A model generated the notes under the pieces. It ran no database searches, was not told the DNA's origin, and saw nothing but the letters and a program-made list of their open reading frames with translations. Positions 35,845 through 44,478 of a stretch of DNA of 64,000 nt are shown one piece after another (the stretch's first letter is position 1; the number at the start of each line of letters is the position of its first letter). This stretch comes from Thiotrichaceae bacterium UBA4486 (lineage in GTDB: Bacteria > Pseudomonadota > Gammaproteobacteria > Eutrophobiales > Eutrophobiaceae). The stretch spans positions 96,797 to 160,796 of the forward strand of contig DGNS01000017.1 of NCBI GenBank assembly GCA_002389045.1, read 5' to 3'. The position numbers and the translations under genes were made by a program.

Positions 35845-36888
35845 ATGAATGACAGCAAAGATTCCCTCAGTTACGAAGATGCCGGTGTCAGTGTCGAGCG
35901 CGGCAACCGCCTGGTCGATCGTATCAAGGCATATGCGGCTTCAACCCATGACCAGGCCGTACTTTCCGGTCTCGGCGGCTTCGGCGCCCTCTATGATTTT
36001 TCACAGGCCGGTTACCGCGAGCCGGTACTGGTCTCCGGGACCGACGGTGTCGGCACCAAGATCAAACTGGCTATCGAGGCCAACCGGCATACCACCATCG
36101 GCATCGACCTGGTGGCCATGTGTGTAAATGATCTGCTGGTCCAGGGCGCAAAACCGCTGTTCTTTCTCGACTACTATGCCTGCTCGCACCTTGATGTGGC
36201 GACGGCGGATGATGTGGTCTCCGGTATCGCAGAGGGTTGTCAACAGGCCGGGTGTGCACTGGTCGGTGGTGAAACAGCGGAGATGCCGGGTATGTACGCG
36301 GATGGCGATTATGATCTGGCCGGGTTCTGCGTCGGCGTGGTGGAAAAATCCGGACTCATCGACGGCTCGGCCATCCGCGAAGGTGATGCGGTGATCGCTC
36401 TCGCCTCCAGCGGACCGCATTCCAACGGCTACTCCCTGATCCGTAAAATTCTTGAGGTCAACCACATTCCATTGCATCAGCAACTGGACGACAAGCCGTT
36501 AGTGGATCATTTACTCGAACCGACGCGCATCTACGTCAAGCCCTTGCTTGAACTGATGCAACAGGTCCGCGTGTCCGGTCTGGCGCACATTACCGGCGGC
36601 GGGCTGATCGAAAACATCCCGCGCATACTACCCGCCGGACTGGGTGCGGACATCGATCGTGGACAACGCCCGCTGCCGGCGATTTTTCAATGGTTACAGG
36701 AACAGGGCCGGATCCACCAGGAAGAAATGGTTCGCACCTTCAACTGCGGCATCGGCATGGTGTTGATCGTGCCGGCACAGGATCGTGACGCCACTCTCGG
36801 GATTCTGGACGAACTCGGTGTCGATGCCTGGCACGCCGGGGAGATCACGCGTGTAAATGACAACGAACCCAGGGTTCGGCTGCTGTAG
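35845..36888 (+). CDS. purM: Phosphoribosylformylglycinamidine cyclo-ligase (AIR synthetase)
   Basis: A 347-residue purine biosynthesis enzyme that forms aminoimidazole ribonucleotide with ATP. The start SLSYEDAGVSVERGNRLVDRI, the GTDGVGTKIKLA motif and GGETAEMPGMY are characteristic. It lies opposite the DUF2066-perM-hda run. PurN, its usual partner, is not next to it: the following gene is an unrelated lipoprotein on the other strand. Confidence 0.97.
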   Translation: MNDSKDSLSYEDAGVSVERGNRLVDRIKAYAASTHDQAVLSGLGGFGALYDFSQAGYREPVLVSGTDGVGTKIKLAIEANRHTTIGIDLVAMCVNDLLVQGAKPLFFLDYYACSHLDVATADDVVSGIAEGCQQAGCALVGGETAEMPGMYADGDYDLAGFCVGVVEKSGLIDGSAIREGDAVIALASSGPHSNGYSLIRKILEVNHIPLHQQLDDKPLVDHLLEPTRIYVKPLLELMQQVRVSGLAHITGGGLIENIPRILPAGLGADIDRGQRPLPAIFQWLQEQGRIHQEEMVRTFNCGIGMVLIVPAQDRDATLGILDELGVDAWHAGEITRVNDNEPRVRLL

Positions 36889-36962
36889 ATCAGATAGGCT
36901 GAACATGTCCCGGAAACTGATGTCCGCCTGTTAATGAATTCTGTGACAAGTCAGAGCTTTGC

Positions 36963-37673
36963 TTAAATGGGCAGAAAGATCGCTGTCGCCATTTTCTGCA
37001 GGACTGTCTTGATCGTCCGGTTGGTTTTCTGTTCCATAATCAGCGCCATGGTGTCCTGCACGGCGATTATTTTTCCGAACAAACGTTCATAACTCAGGTT
37101 GGTGTCCTCACCGGGCAGGGAGTTGGTGTACAGATACAGTTCGCCGTTGGCATCGCGATCATGTTCAATCTTCCACACGGCGATTTCGATATTGCGGGCG
37201 CTGTTATAGAGCTTTTGCGGATCCACATCGTCGAACAGGTAGAAATCCATTTTGTATTCATAGGAGGCCATGATCATGGAGCTCAGACCGACAACAAAAA
37301 CAAAAACCCGATCGCCCCGGTAATCATCGGACATGGACAGGCGTATTGCGTCTATACCCCGGATATTCTCCAGCTCGGTGAATTCCCAGTTATGATTCTT
37401 GCCGAATACGCGTTTAAGGATAGCATCAACGGATTTTACCGGGTTCTTGGCCAGTTCACGCGGATTGCGTTTGTAGAGCTTTTCCATAAGCAAGCGGCAA
37501 TAAGCCCGCGCCTGGCGCACATGCACCTCCAGCACGGAATCGATATCACTTTGGGCCAGGGATCGGATATCGAATTCCTGCTGTTTCCTGCCCTTGATGG
37601 ATGTCCCGCCCGTACAGCCGGTCGCTACCAGCGCACCGACAGCCAACAGGATCAATAGCCGTTTACCGATCAC
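36963..37673 (-). CDS. Lipoprotein of unknown function
   Basis: A 236-residue protein with a lipoprotein signal (ATGC, Cys20). The mature part has no family that I recognise. It contains the segment VRQARAYCRLLMEKLYKRNPRELAK and a mixed alpha/beta body. It overlaps the MidA-type methyltransferase gene by 4 bases, so it is translated from the same message. Location in the periplasm, attached to a membrane, is inferred from the lipobox. Confidence 0.75.
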   Translation of the reverse strand: MIGKRLLILLAVGALVATGCTGGTSIKGRKQQEFDIRSLAQSDIDSVLEVHVRQARAYCRLLMEKLYKRNPRELAKNPVKSVDAILKRVFGKNHNWEFTELENIRGIDAIRLSMSDDYRGDRVFVFVVGLSSMIMASYEYKMDFYLFDDVDPQKLYNSARNIEIAVWKIEHDRDANGELYLYTNSLPGEDTNLSYERLFGKIIAVQDTMALIMEQKTNRTIKTVLQKMATAIFLPI

Positions 37674-38851
37674 AGGCGGTGGGAGAGATCCGTGAACGAA
37701 AACCCCTGCAGCGGCAAATCCATTCCCCGGCCCAGCGCCATGACCTGGAAGCGTTCTCCCATCGCATCCGGCATGGTCAGGGTACGCACCTCCTGGTTCA
37801 GGCGATAGCGATCGATATCATCATTACAGACCTGTTCCGCGTACAGCTGATCGAGGCCGGAGCCGAGTAAAAACCCGGCCTGGGTGGTATAACCCAGCAG
37901 ATCCAGACCGCACTGTTGCGCAATAGTGTTCACCGCACTGAAATTAACCGAGCTGGTAATGTCCTGCAAACCCGGATACCAGAACGGATCGTCATGAACA
38001 CGATGACGGTAATGACACAGCAACGTACCCGCACGGCGTTCCGGTGAATAATACTCCGCGCCAGTGTAGCCGTAATCGACCAGCAGTATGACGCCGCGTC
38101 GAAGCAATGCCGACAGAGAACCCAGCCACGGCGCGTAGCCGGTATGCAGTTCCGTGGTGTAACCGTCGTCACAGTCACAGTTGATAACATCATGCAGCCG
38201 GCAATACTCGTTCAGTGTTGATGACAACTCGCGGCCGGCAAAAGCAAGAGAGCCGTCACTGATCGAAACCATCTGTTCATGGACAATGCCGTCTTTCAGG
38301 GTGACGCGATGCACCGGCAGGGCATCCAGCACTTCATTGGCCACGATTACGGCATCCAGCGGTTCTTCGGGTAATGTATCCAGCCAGATGATATTCGGAT
38401 AATAATCCGGAAGTGCTTCAGACAGCCGTTGCTGTTGCCTCTGCCTGAGATCGGCGCTGGTCTCCATGATCAGATAGTTGCGTGGCAGTGACCGCAGACC
38501 TGCCAGGTGTGTCAGCAGATCCGCGGCCATGCGGCCGCTACCGGCGCCGAATTCAAGTATTACCGGCTCATGCAATGCCGCCAGAATCTGCCGGCACTGG
38601 TTGGCCACTGCCCGGGAATAGAGGCTGGAGACTTCCGGGGCGGTAATGAAATCACCTCCGGGACCGAATTTTCGCAGCCCGGCGCTGTAGTAACCGAGCC
38701 CCGGTTCATACAGGGCCATCTGCATATAGCGGGCGAAACTGATGGCTCCGGCGAGCGCGGTTTCGGCAATGATTGTATGCACAAGCCGGGCACTGTGTTC
38801 ACTGAGATCAGCCGGCGGCTCGGGCAGGGCTTGATGGTCAATGGCTGACAC
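37670..38851 (-). CDS. MidA/NDUFAF7-family SAM-dependent methyltransferase
   Basis: A 393-residue protein of the DUF185 family. Motif I of the methyltransferase fold is VILEFGAGSGRMAADLL (near residue 97), and the family segments SFARYMQMALYEPGLGYYSAG and VIVANEVLDALPV are present. The mitochondrial homologue dimethylates an arginine of respiratory complex I; the bacterial substrate is not established. It diverges from the pteridine reductase-like gene. Confidence 0.93.
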   Translation of the reverse strand: MSAIDHQALPEPPADLSEHSARLVHTIIAETALAGAISFARYMQMALYEPGLGYYSAGLRKFGPGGDFITAPEVSSLYSRAVANQCRQILAALHEPVILEFGAGSGRMAADLLTHLAGLRSLPRNYLIMETSADLRQRQQQRLSEALPDYYPNIIWLDTLPEEPLDAVIVANEVLDALPVHRVTLKDGIVHEQMVSISDGSLAFAGRELSSTLNEYCRLHDVINCDCDDGYTTELHTGYAPWLGSLSALLRRGVILLVDYGYTGAEYYSPERRAGTLLCHYRHRVHDDPFWYPGLQDITSSVNFSAVNTIAQQCGLDLLGYTTQAGFLLGSGLDQLYAEQVCNDDIDRYRLNQEVRTLTMPDAMGERFQVMALGRGMDLPLQGFSFTDLSHRL

Positions 38852-38935
38852 GGCCGGCCTTTATCCTGTACTGTGGCTGTCTTTGTGCCGCCGCTGCATC
38901 AACAGGAGGGTCGGGTAGCCGACGTTTCGGATCAA

Positions 38936-39661
38936 ATGAACAAAACTGCGATAGTGACCGGTGGTGCCCGGCGAATCGGTGCTGCGATCTGTCGTCATCT
39001 TCATGCGTGCGGCCTTGATGTCATCATACACTACCATACTTCAGACGCAGCGGCAGAGGCGCTGGCTGTCGAACTGGAAACGCAACGACCGGGGTCCGTC
39101 CGGTTGCTCAAGGCCGACCTGGCGGAAGTGGTATTCGAGGATCTGGTGCGCGAAGCCCTGACATTCAACGACCGTATCGATGTGCTGATCAACAATGCAT
39201 CGCTGTTCTATCCGACGCCGCTTGATGATCTATCCGAGGATAACTGGCAGGAAATGCTGAATATCAACCTCAAGGCACCACTGTGCCTCGCCCGGTGCGC
39301 GGCTGATTACCTGGCCAGGCAATCCGGTTGTATCATCAACATCACTGACATCTATGCCGAAATACCGCTGGCGGACTATATTATTTACAGCCTCACGCAA
39401 TCCGGCCTGACCCGGATGACCCGCCAGTTGGCCAGGGACCTGGCCCCCGGGATACGGGTGAATGCCATCGCCCCGGGCGCGATCCTGTGGCCGGAACACC
39501 GGCCGGCAGGACACGAACAGGCCATCCTCGAACGCATACCGCTACAAAGGATCGGTGATGTCATGGACATTGCCCGCGCAGCTGAATTTCTCATTAACGA
39601 CGCAGGCTATCTGACCGGCCAGGTGATCACGGTTGACGGCGGCCGCCGACTCAACTTCTGA
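38936..39661 (+). CDS. Pteridine reductase-like short-chain dehydrogenase
   Basis: A 241-residue SDR protein with the nucleotide-binding TGGARRIGAAIC at residues 8-19 (the ARR of pteridine reductases, NADPH-specific) and NNASLFYPTPL near 85. Neighbouring folK and folB support a FolM-like role in reducing dihydrobiopterin or dihydrofolate. Oddly, the catalytic YxxxK reads Y-S-L-T-Q: the lysine is replaced by glutamine, which may lower or change activity. The ATG at 38936 starts at the conserved N-terminus but lacks a close ribosome-binding site; a GTG at 38873 is the alternative. Confidence 0.82.
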   Translation: MNKTAIVTGGARRIGAAICRHLHACGLDVIIHYHTSDAAAEALAVELETQRPGSVRLLKADLAEVVFEDLVREALTFNDRIDVLINNASLFYPTPLDDLSEDNWQEMLNINLKAPLCLARCAADYLARQSGCIINITDIYAEIPLADYIIYSLTQSGLTRMTRQLARDLAPGIRVNAIAPGAILWPEHRPAGHEQAILERIPLQRIGDVMDIARAAEFLINDAGYLTGQVITVDGGRRLNF

Positions 39662-39669
39662 ACCTGGTA

Positions 39670-40077
39670 TTACTCGGTGAAATCCGGAAACGCCGCATCC
39701 ACCAGCCACTGCTTGTCCTCTTCCCGGAACCACCAGTTCTGAATGTGCTTGATGTCGGTGACGACACCGGTACGATCATCGTAAAAACTGATTTTGGCTA
39801 CCACGGTGGCTTCCATTTGCTCCTTGCCTAATGTCTTTTCCTGGATCTGGTAGCCGGTAACGCGAATGCCTTCGTATTCTTCCAGTTCCAGCGGCGGACG
39901 AAAACCATCCTTGCCCATATGGTAGGCGTAGGCGTCGGTATAGCGGGCCCAGCGGATCGCACCGCCATAGGACTGGATGGCTGTTTCCAGGCGGCTGACC
40001 CGCTCCTGTACCTTCATCCCCGAACATGCGGTCAAGACGGCCAGGAACAGGATGGCGATGGTGCGTATCGGTAACAT
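39670..40077 (-). CDS. Lipoprotein of unknown function
   Basis: A 135-residue protein with a signal segment and lipobox LTAC (Cys at about 15). The mature part, with WARYTDAYAYHMGK and the late NWWFREEDKQWLVDAAFPDF, looks like a small NTF2-like or SnoaL-type fold found in many gammaproteobacterial lipoproteins. The ATG at 40077 has a strong AAAGGAG 6 bases upstream. It converges with the pteridine reductase gene, 8 bases apart. Confidence 0.8.
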   Translation of the reverse strand: MLPIRTIAILFLAVLTACSGMKVQERVSRLETAIQSYGGAIRWARYTDAYAYHMGKDGFRPPLELEEYEGIRVTGYQIQEKTLGKEQMEATVVAKISFYDDRTGVVTDIKHIQNWWFREEDKQWLVDAAFPDFTE

Positions 40078-40160
40078 AGTCGCTCCTTTTGCGGTGGCTA
40101 CAAGCATACAGGATTATTCATAAGGGCAGCCAGTGCCTGCTGAACCTGTGTGGCCAGACC

Positions 40161-40784
40161 CTAATAACCTGACTGCATCGCATCACTTTTCAACACTTCA
40201 AATATCATATGTGCGTAGTGATCGTTGGCTTCCAGAGACAGGTGGATGAGATCCAGCGATAGAAAATCATCCAGGTTGATTCCGCGCCGGCGCATCAACA
40301 GCGGCAGATCCACAGACGGCGTATTCAGTTCACGGGCCAGTTTTCTCACACTATCGTTATAAGGCATGAAGTTCTCGTTAAAGCTCTTGCCGTTGCCCTG
40401 TTTACCGGTGACCGCGCCTATGGAATGGTTGACGATAAACACACAGGTACCCTGTTCAGCGGTTATGACGCGGTGAAATTCGACCAGGTTGCGTTCGTAT
40501 TCCGCCAGGCTGACCCGCGGCTCCACGGACCAGGACGGTACATTGGCGTCGTTGAAACCGAACTGCACCAGCACCAGTCCGGGCAGTAATGGCAGAACGT
40601 CACCGGCAAACCGGTCCAGACCCTGGGCCGTGGTATTACCACTGATACCCCGGTTGTGAACCTGGAACAGCCCCGGCTCGACGTTATCCAGTAATTCCTG
40701 TAACAGTGTGGTCCAGCGGCATTCTTCGGGAAATTCCTCACCCCCGGTAATGGAATCTCCGAAACAGATGATGTTGAAACTCAC
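40161..40784 (-). CDS. SGNH/GDSL-family hydrolase
   Basis: A 207-residue protein with the nucleophile motif FGDSITGGEEFP (Ser at 11), a block II Gly in RGISGNTT, a block III FGFNDANV and the terminal Asp/His pair in LDLIHLS. No signal peptide, so it is cytoplasmic. The substrate is unknown. It starts 17 bases after the folK stop. It is distinct in sequence from the other GDSL protein at 8.5 kb. Confidence 0.85.
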   Translation of the reverse strand: MSFNIICFGDSITGGEEFPEECRWTTLLQELLDNVEPGLFQVHNRGISGNTTAQGLDRFAGDVLPLLPGLVLVQFGFNDANVPSWSVEPRVSLAEYERNLVEFHRVITAEQGTCVFIVNHSIGAVTGKQGNGKSFNENFMPYNDSVRKLARELNTPSVDLPLLMRRRGINLDDFLSLDLIHLSLEANDHYAHMIFEVLKSDAMQSGY

Positions 40785-40801
40785 GAAACCGGTTTCGGGT
40801 C

Positions 40802-41314
40802 TTAAGCCCGCGATGGCATGGGATGGTAAGCGGATTTCCAGGTGTCCTCCCGGCTACCGCTGAAAGTCCGCCACAACTCGGTATAGGTCTTGCCGGCAAG
40901 CGGATGCACCTCGTCACCGGCAATCTCCGCCAGCGGACAAAGGACGAAAGAATATTTCAGGATATCCTCGCGTGGCAATTCCAGCCTGCCCTCGTTCATC
41001 ACCAGGTCATCGTACAGCAACAAATCGATATCCAGTGTACGCGGGGCGAACTTCTCCTGCTGCCGCTGCCGCCCGTAACGAAATTCAATCTCGCGAAGTA
41101 TGTCGCTGACCTCACTGACACTCTTTTGTGTATCAAAGCCGGCCACCAGGTTGAAAAAATCATCTCCCGTAAAACCATAGGCCCGGCTTTCATAGACACT
41201 GGAGAGCTGCAACGGACCGAATTCACGCTCGAGGTCCCCGAGCCCGCCGGAAATGTTGCTTTCACGCTCGATGTTACTGCCGATACCCACATAAACCCGG
41301 TGCGAGTCAGGCAT
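40802..41314 (-). CDS. folK: HPPK: 2-amino-4-hydroxy-6-hydroxymethyldihydropteridine diphosphokinase
   Basis: A 170-residue enzyme that transfers pyrophosphate from ATP to the pterin in folate synthesis. The N-terminal GIGSNIERESN, the conserved FAPRTLDIDLLLYDD and the P-R-E of LPRED are in place. It overlaps folB by 8 bases, so two consecutive pathway enzymes are co-translated. Confidence 0.95.
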   Translation of the reverse strand: MPDSHRVYVGIGSNIERESNISGGLGDLEREFGPLQLSSVYESRAYGFTGDDFFNLVAGFDTQKSVSEVSDILREIEFRYGRQRQQEKFAPRTLDIDLLLYDDLVMNEGRLELPREDILKYSFVLCPLAEIAGDEVHPLAGKTYTELWRTFSGSREDTWKSAYHPMPSRA

Positions 41315-41663
41315 CGGTGCCTCGCTCGATGATCACGCCCACATCGCGTACACCGCGCAGCGCACCCTGCTTGTTCAGGCGCAGGCGCACCCAGGGCACA
41401 TTGAATTCGTTGATAATGATTTCGGCAATCTTCTCAGCCAGCGTTTCCACCAGCTGGTATTCACTGGCCGACACAAATTCAAGCAGCCGTTTGGCAACCG
41501 CCTTGTAATCGAGGGTATGTTCAATATCATCGCTGGCCGCGGCCGCACGGATGTCGGCGCCCATTTCCAGATCCAGGATCACGGTCTGGCGCGTGCGTCG
41601 CTCCCAGTCATAGATGCCGATAACCGTATCGATCCTTAAATCGTTAAGATAAATGATGTCCAT
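41307..41663 (-). CDS. folB: Dihydroneopterin aldolase
   Basis: A 118-residue enzyme of folate synthesis. The start IIYLNDLRIDTVIGIYDWERRTRQTV with the IGIYDWE motif, and the DYKAVAKRL segment, are typical. The ATG and the 8-base overlap with folK mark the first gene of this small folate operon. A 7-bp repeat array lies upstream, between it and plsY. Confidence 0.95.
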   Translation of the reverse strand: MDIIYLNDLRIDTVIGIYDWERRTRQTVILDLEMGADIRAAAASDDIEHTLDYKAVAKRLLEFVSASEYQLVETLAEKIAEIIINEFNVPWVRLRLNKQGALRGVRDVGVIIERGTDA

Positions 41664-41802
41664 ACTATCCGGACTCCGAACTGTTGGAATGCTGGTTGAA
41701 TTGAGTCATGTGCGCGCCGGCTGATATTTCCTGTGAAAGGTGAAGTGTGCCGTGTGAAAAGTCAACTTCGGTACTGCCGGTTCCCTGAATGCAGGTGCAT
41801 GA

Positions 41803-41837
41803 TTTCAACATTCACTATTCACTATTCACCATTCACA
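41803..41837. repeat. 7-bp repeat array between folB and plsY
   Basis: Five consecutive heptamers: TTTCAAC, ATTCACT, ATTCACT, ATTCACC and ATTCACA. The same class, on the opposite strand, appears at 12.5 and 13.4 kb (AGTGAAC, AGTGAAT). Confidence 0.85.
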
Positions 41838-41882
41838 ATATGATATTGTCACCCGGCATCCCTTACTTAGACAGAAAGTCCC

Positions 41883-42473
41883 GTGCTCATCGAAATAACT
41901 GTCATTCTGCTTGCCTACCTCTGTGGCTCCCTGGCCTCGGCCGTGATCGTCTGCAAAGCCATGGGGCTGTCGGATCCCAGACAGGCGGGTTCCAACAATC
42001 CGGGCGCCACCAATGTATTGCGGCTGCATGGCAAACAAGCGGCCGCGCTGACACTGGCGGGCGACGTGCTCAAGGGTGTACTCCCGGTGCTGGCTGCAAG
42101 GTGGCTGGGCATGGATGACAGTATTGTTGCGGCATGTGGACTGGCGGCCTTCACCGGCCACTTGTACCCGGTATTTTTCGGTTTCCAGGGCGGCAAGGGC
42201 GTGGCCACGCTGCTCGGTGTACTGGTGGCCACGCACTGGCTGTGCGGATTGACTTTCGCCGGGACCTGGCTGCTGATGGCCCAGCTGTTTCGTTACTCGT
42301 CACTGGCGGCGCTTGTGGCCAGCCTGGTAACGCCCGTCGTCTCCCTGATCCTGCTTCCCGCCGCTTACGCCATTGCCCAGTCGATCATGGTGATCCTGGT
42401 GTTCTGGCGACACCGCTCCAATATTCGCAACCTGGTCGCCGGCCGGGAAGACCGTATCGGCGAGAAAACCTGA
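41883..42473 (+). CDS. plsY: Glycerol-3-phosphate acyltransferase PlsY
   Basis: A 196-residue membrane enzyme that acylates glycerol-3-phosphate with acyl phosphate. The three family motifs are visible: GSLASAVIVCKAMGLSDPRQAGSNNPGATNVLR in two parts (residues 12-44), GHLYPVFFGFQGGKGVATLLG (near 91-111), and a C-terminal HRSNIRNLVAGREDRIG. Five hydrophobic segments fit the known topology. It is transcribed alone, between folB and tsaD. Confidence 0.95.
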   Translation: MLIEITVILLAYLCGSLASAVIVCKAMGLSDPRQAGSNNPGATNVLRLHGKQAAALTLAGDVLKGVLPVLAARWLGMDDSIVAACGLAAFTGHLYPVFFGFQGGKGVATLLGVLVATHWLCGLTFAGTWLLMAQLFRYSSLAALVASLVTPVVSLILLPAAYAIAQSIMVILVFWRHRSNIRNLVAGREDRIGEKT

Positions 42474-42505
42474 AGTGCTGTTGCGGAATACCGGTTAAAC
42501 AGCCG

Positions 42506-43531
42506 CTAGACTCCAGCGCGGGGCTCTTTACCCATGGGCCAGCGCGGCCAGGCTGCAAACCCGTAGTGTTCCGTTGTCGGTCCGCCGCGTTGCCATTGCA
42601 GGTAACCGGCATAGGCGATCATGGCGCCGTTATCGGTACAGAACTCAGGACGGGGAAACCAGGCCCGGCCACCGCGTTTCGTGGTCAGATCATGAAGTGC
42701 CAAGCGCAATTGTTTGTTAGCACTTACACCACCTGAAACAACCAGATTATCAAGATGCTCCTGCTCAAGTGCACGTTTACACTTGATGCACAAGGTAGCC
42801 ACCACCGCATCCACGAACGCACGGGCAATGTCAGCACGGGCCTGTTTCGAATCGGGGGCTTCGCGGATGGTAATGGCGGCCGCGGTTTTCAGGCCGCTGA
42901 AACTGAAATCCAGTCCCGGGCGATCGGTCATCGGCCGCGGAAACTCAAACATTCCCGGGTGGCCCTGTTCCGCCAGCGCCGATAGCGCGGGACCTCCCGG
43001 GTAACCCAGGCCCAGGATCTTGGCGGTTTTATCAAAGGCCTCGCCGGCCGCGTCATCCAGGGATTCACCCAGCAGACGGTACTCGCCCGGTGCCTCGACG
43101 CGAACCAACTGGGTGTGACCGCCGGATACCAGCAGGGCAATGAACGGAAACGCCGGCGGATCGGCTTCCAGCAACGGCGCCAGCAGGTGTCCCTCCATGT
43201 GATGAACCGGGATCGCCGGTAGTTTCCAGCCAAAGGCCAGGCTGCTGGCGACCGCGGCGCCGACCATCAGGGCGCCCACCAGGCCCGGGCCGGCCGTGTA
43301 GGCAATCGCGTCTATATCTTCGGCCGAGCTGCCGGCCTCATCGATAACTTTATGAATTAAAGGGATTATTCTCTGAATGTGATCACGCGAAGCCAACTCC
43401 GGCACGACACCGCCATAGCCGGCGTGCAGGGCCACCTGGCTGTGCACCGCATTGGCGATAATGCCACGGCGGTCATCGTAGATCGCGATGCCGGTTTCAT
43501 CGCAGGATGTTTCAATTCCCAGGACCTGCAT
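42506..43531 (-). CDS. tsaD: tRNA N6-adenosine threonylcarbamoyltransferase subunit TsaD
   Basis: A 341-residue protein of the Kae1/Qri7 family that, with TsaB, TsaC and TsaE, makes the t6A modification of tRNAs reading ANN codons. The start MQVLGIETSCDETGIA, the metal-binding HHMEGH motif and LVSGGHTQLV are in place. I used the ATG at 43531, with AAGGGGAA upstream. It is divergent from rpsU, the usual gammaproteobacterial arrangement. Confidence 0.96.
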   Translation of the reverse strand: MQVLGIETSCDETGIAIYDDRRGIIANAVHSQVALHAGYGGVVPELASRDHIQRIIPLIHKVIDEAGSSAEDIDAIAYTAGPGLVGALMVGAAVASSLAFGWKLPAIPVHHMEGHLLAPLLEADPPAFPFIALLVSGGHTQLVRVEAPGEYRLLGESLDDAAGEAFDKTAKILGLGYPGGPALSALAEQGHPGMFEFPRPMTDRPGLDFSFSGLKTAAAITIREAPDSKQARADIARAFVDAVVATLCIKCKRALEQEHLDNLVVSGGVSANKQLRLALHDLTTKRGGRAWFPRPEFCTDNGAMIAYAGYLQWQRGGPTTEHYGFAAWPRWPMGKEPRAGV

Positions 43532-43570
43532 GTGCGTGATTCCCCTTGGAAAAAATATTGTTGTCAGCCA

Positions 43571-43598
43571 TTGCAATTCTGGTGATAGACACTAGAAT
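43571..43598 (+). promoter_or_regulatory. Possible sigma-70 promoter for rpsU
   Basis: TTGCAA at 43571-43576 and TAGAAT at 43593-43598 are separated by 16 bases and lie 46 bases upstream of the rpsU start. Both hexamers are close to the sigma-70 consensus, and this is where the macro-operon promoter is expected. Confidence 0.5.
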
Positions 43599-43643
43599 TG
43601 GCCACCTTTATTAAACCGACCGTTTTCAGGAACATCATTATAT

Positions 43644-43859
43644 ATGCCATCAGTCAAGATTAGAGACAACGAACCTTTTGAATACGCCTTGCGCCGTTTC
43701 AAGCGCTCCTGTGAAAAAGCCGGGATCCTGGCCGAAGTTCACCGCCGCGAATTCTATGAAAAGCCGACCCAGGTACGCAAACGCAAAGCCGCCGCAGCGG
43801 TAAAACGCCATCAGAAGCGAAGTTCAAGAGGCATACTGATGCGTCAGTCACGTACCTGA
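43644..43859 (+). CDS. rpsU: 30S ribosomal protein S21
   Basis: A 71-residue basic protein that starts MPSVKIRDNEPFEYALRRFKR and ends in a Lys/Arg-rich tail, as in all gammaproteobacterial S21 proteins. It is the first gene of the rpsU-yqeY-dnaG-rpoD operon and is preceded by AGGAA and a candidate promoter. Confidence 0.97.
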   Translation: MPSVKIRDNEPFEYALRRFKRSCEKAGILAEVHRREFYEKPTQVRKRKAAAAVKRHQKRSSRGILMRQSRT

Positions 43860-43905
43860 CCCGTAGTCTCGAAAGGCCACACACTCACTCCAGACGGCCA
43901 CTCTC

Positions 43906-44355
43906 ATGGCTGCACTCAAAGAACAGATTAACGACCAGGTCAAGGTTGCCATGCGCAACAGGGACAAGGAAAGACTCGGCGCGCTGCGCCTGATCACGGC
44001 CGCCATCAAGCAAAAGGAAGTCGACGAACGCATCGAACTCGATGACACCGCGGTGCTCGGGATCCTCGACAAGATGTGCAAACAACTCCGCGATTCCATC
44101 AACCAGTACCGCGATGCCGGCCGCGACGATCTGGTGGCGAAGGAAGAAATGGAACTTGCCGTCGTCCAGGCGTTCATGCCACAACCCTTGAGCGACGAGG
44201 ACATCGATGCACTGATCAAGACGGCCATCGAGTCGACCGGCGCCGCCTCCATGCAGGACATGGGCAAGGTCATGGGACAATTGAAACCGCAACTTCAGGG
44301 CCGCGCCGATATGGGCCAGGTCAGCGCCCGCGTCAAAGCCGCCCTGGCCGGATAA
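43906..44355 (+). CDS. YqeY/GatB domain protein
   Basis: A 149-residue protein with the start LKEQINDQVKVAMRNRDKERLGALRLI and the late VMGQLKPQLQGRADMGQVSARVKAALA, typical of YqeY. The family resembles the tail domain of GatB, which binds tRNA, but its role is unknown. Its place between rpsU and dnaG is widely conserved outside enterics. Confidence 0.94.
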   Translation: MAALKEQINDQVKVAMRNRDKERLGALRLITAAIKQKEVDERIELDDTAVLGILDKMCKQLRDSINQYRDAGRDDLVAKEEMELAVVQAFMPQPLSDEDIDALIKTAIESTGAASMQDMGKVMGQLKPQLQGRADMGQVSARVKAALAG

Positions 44356-44478
44356 CCCTGGCCGGACAGCTGATACCCACGGCGCCACGGCGCTGTCCCG
44401 GTAATCTCAATACGCCCCCCGCCCGTAGAAGTCGCGGAAGATTTTTACGCACTTGCAGCCTATACTCTGTGCCCATCC

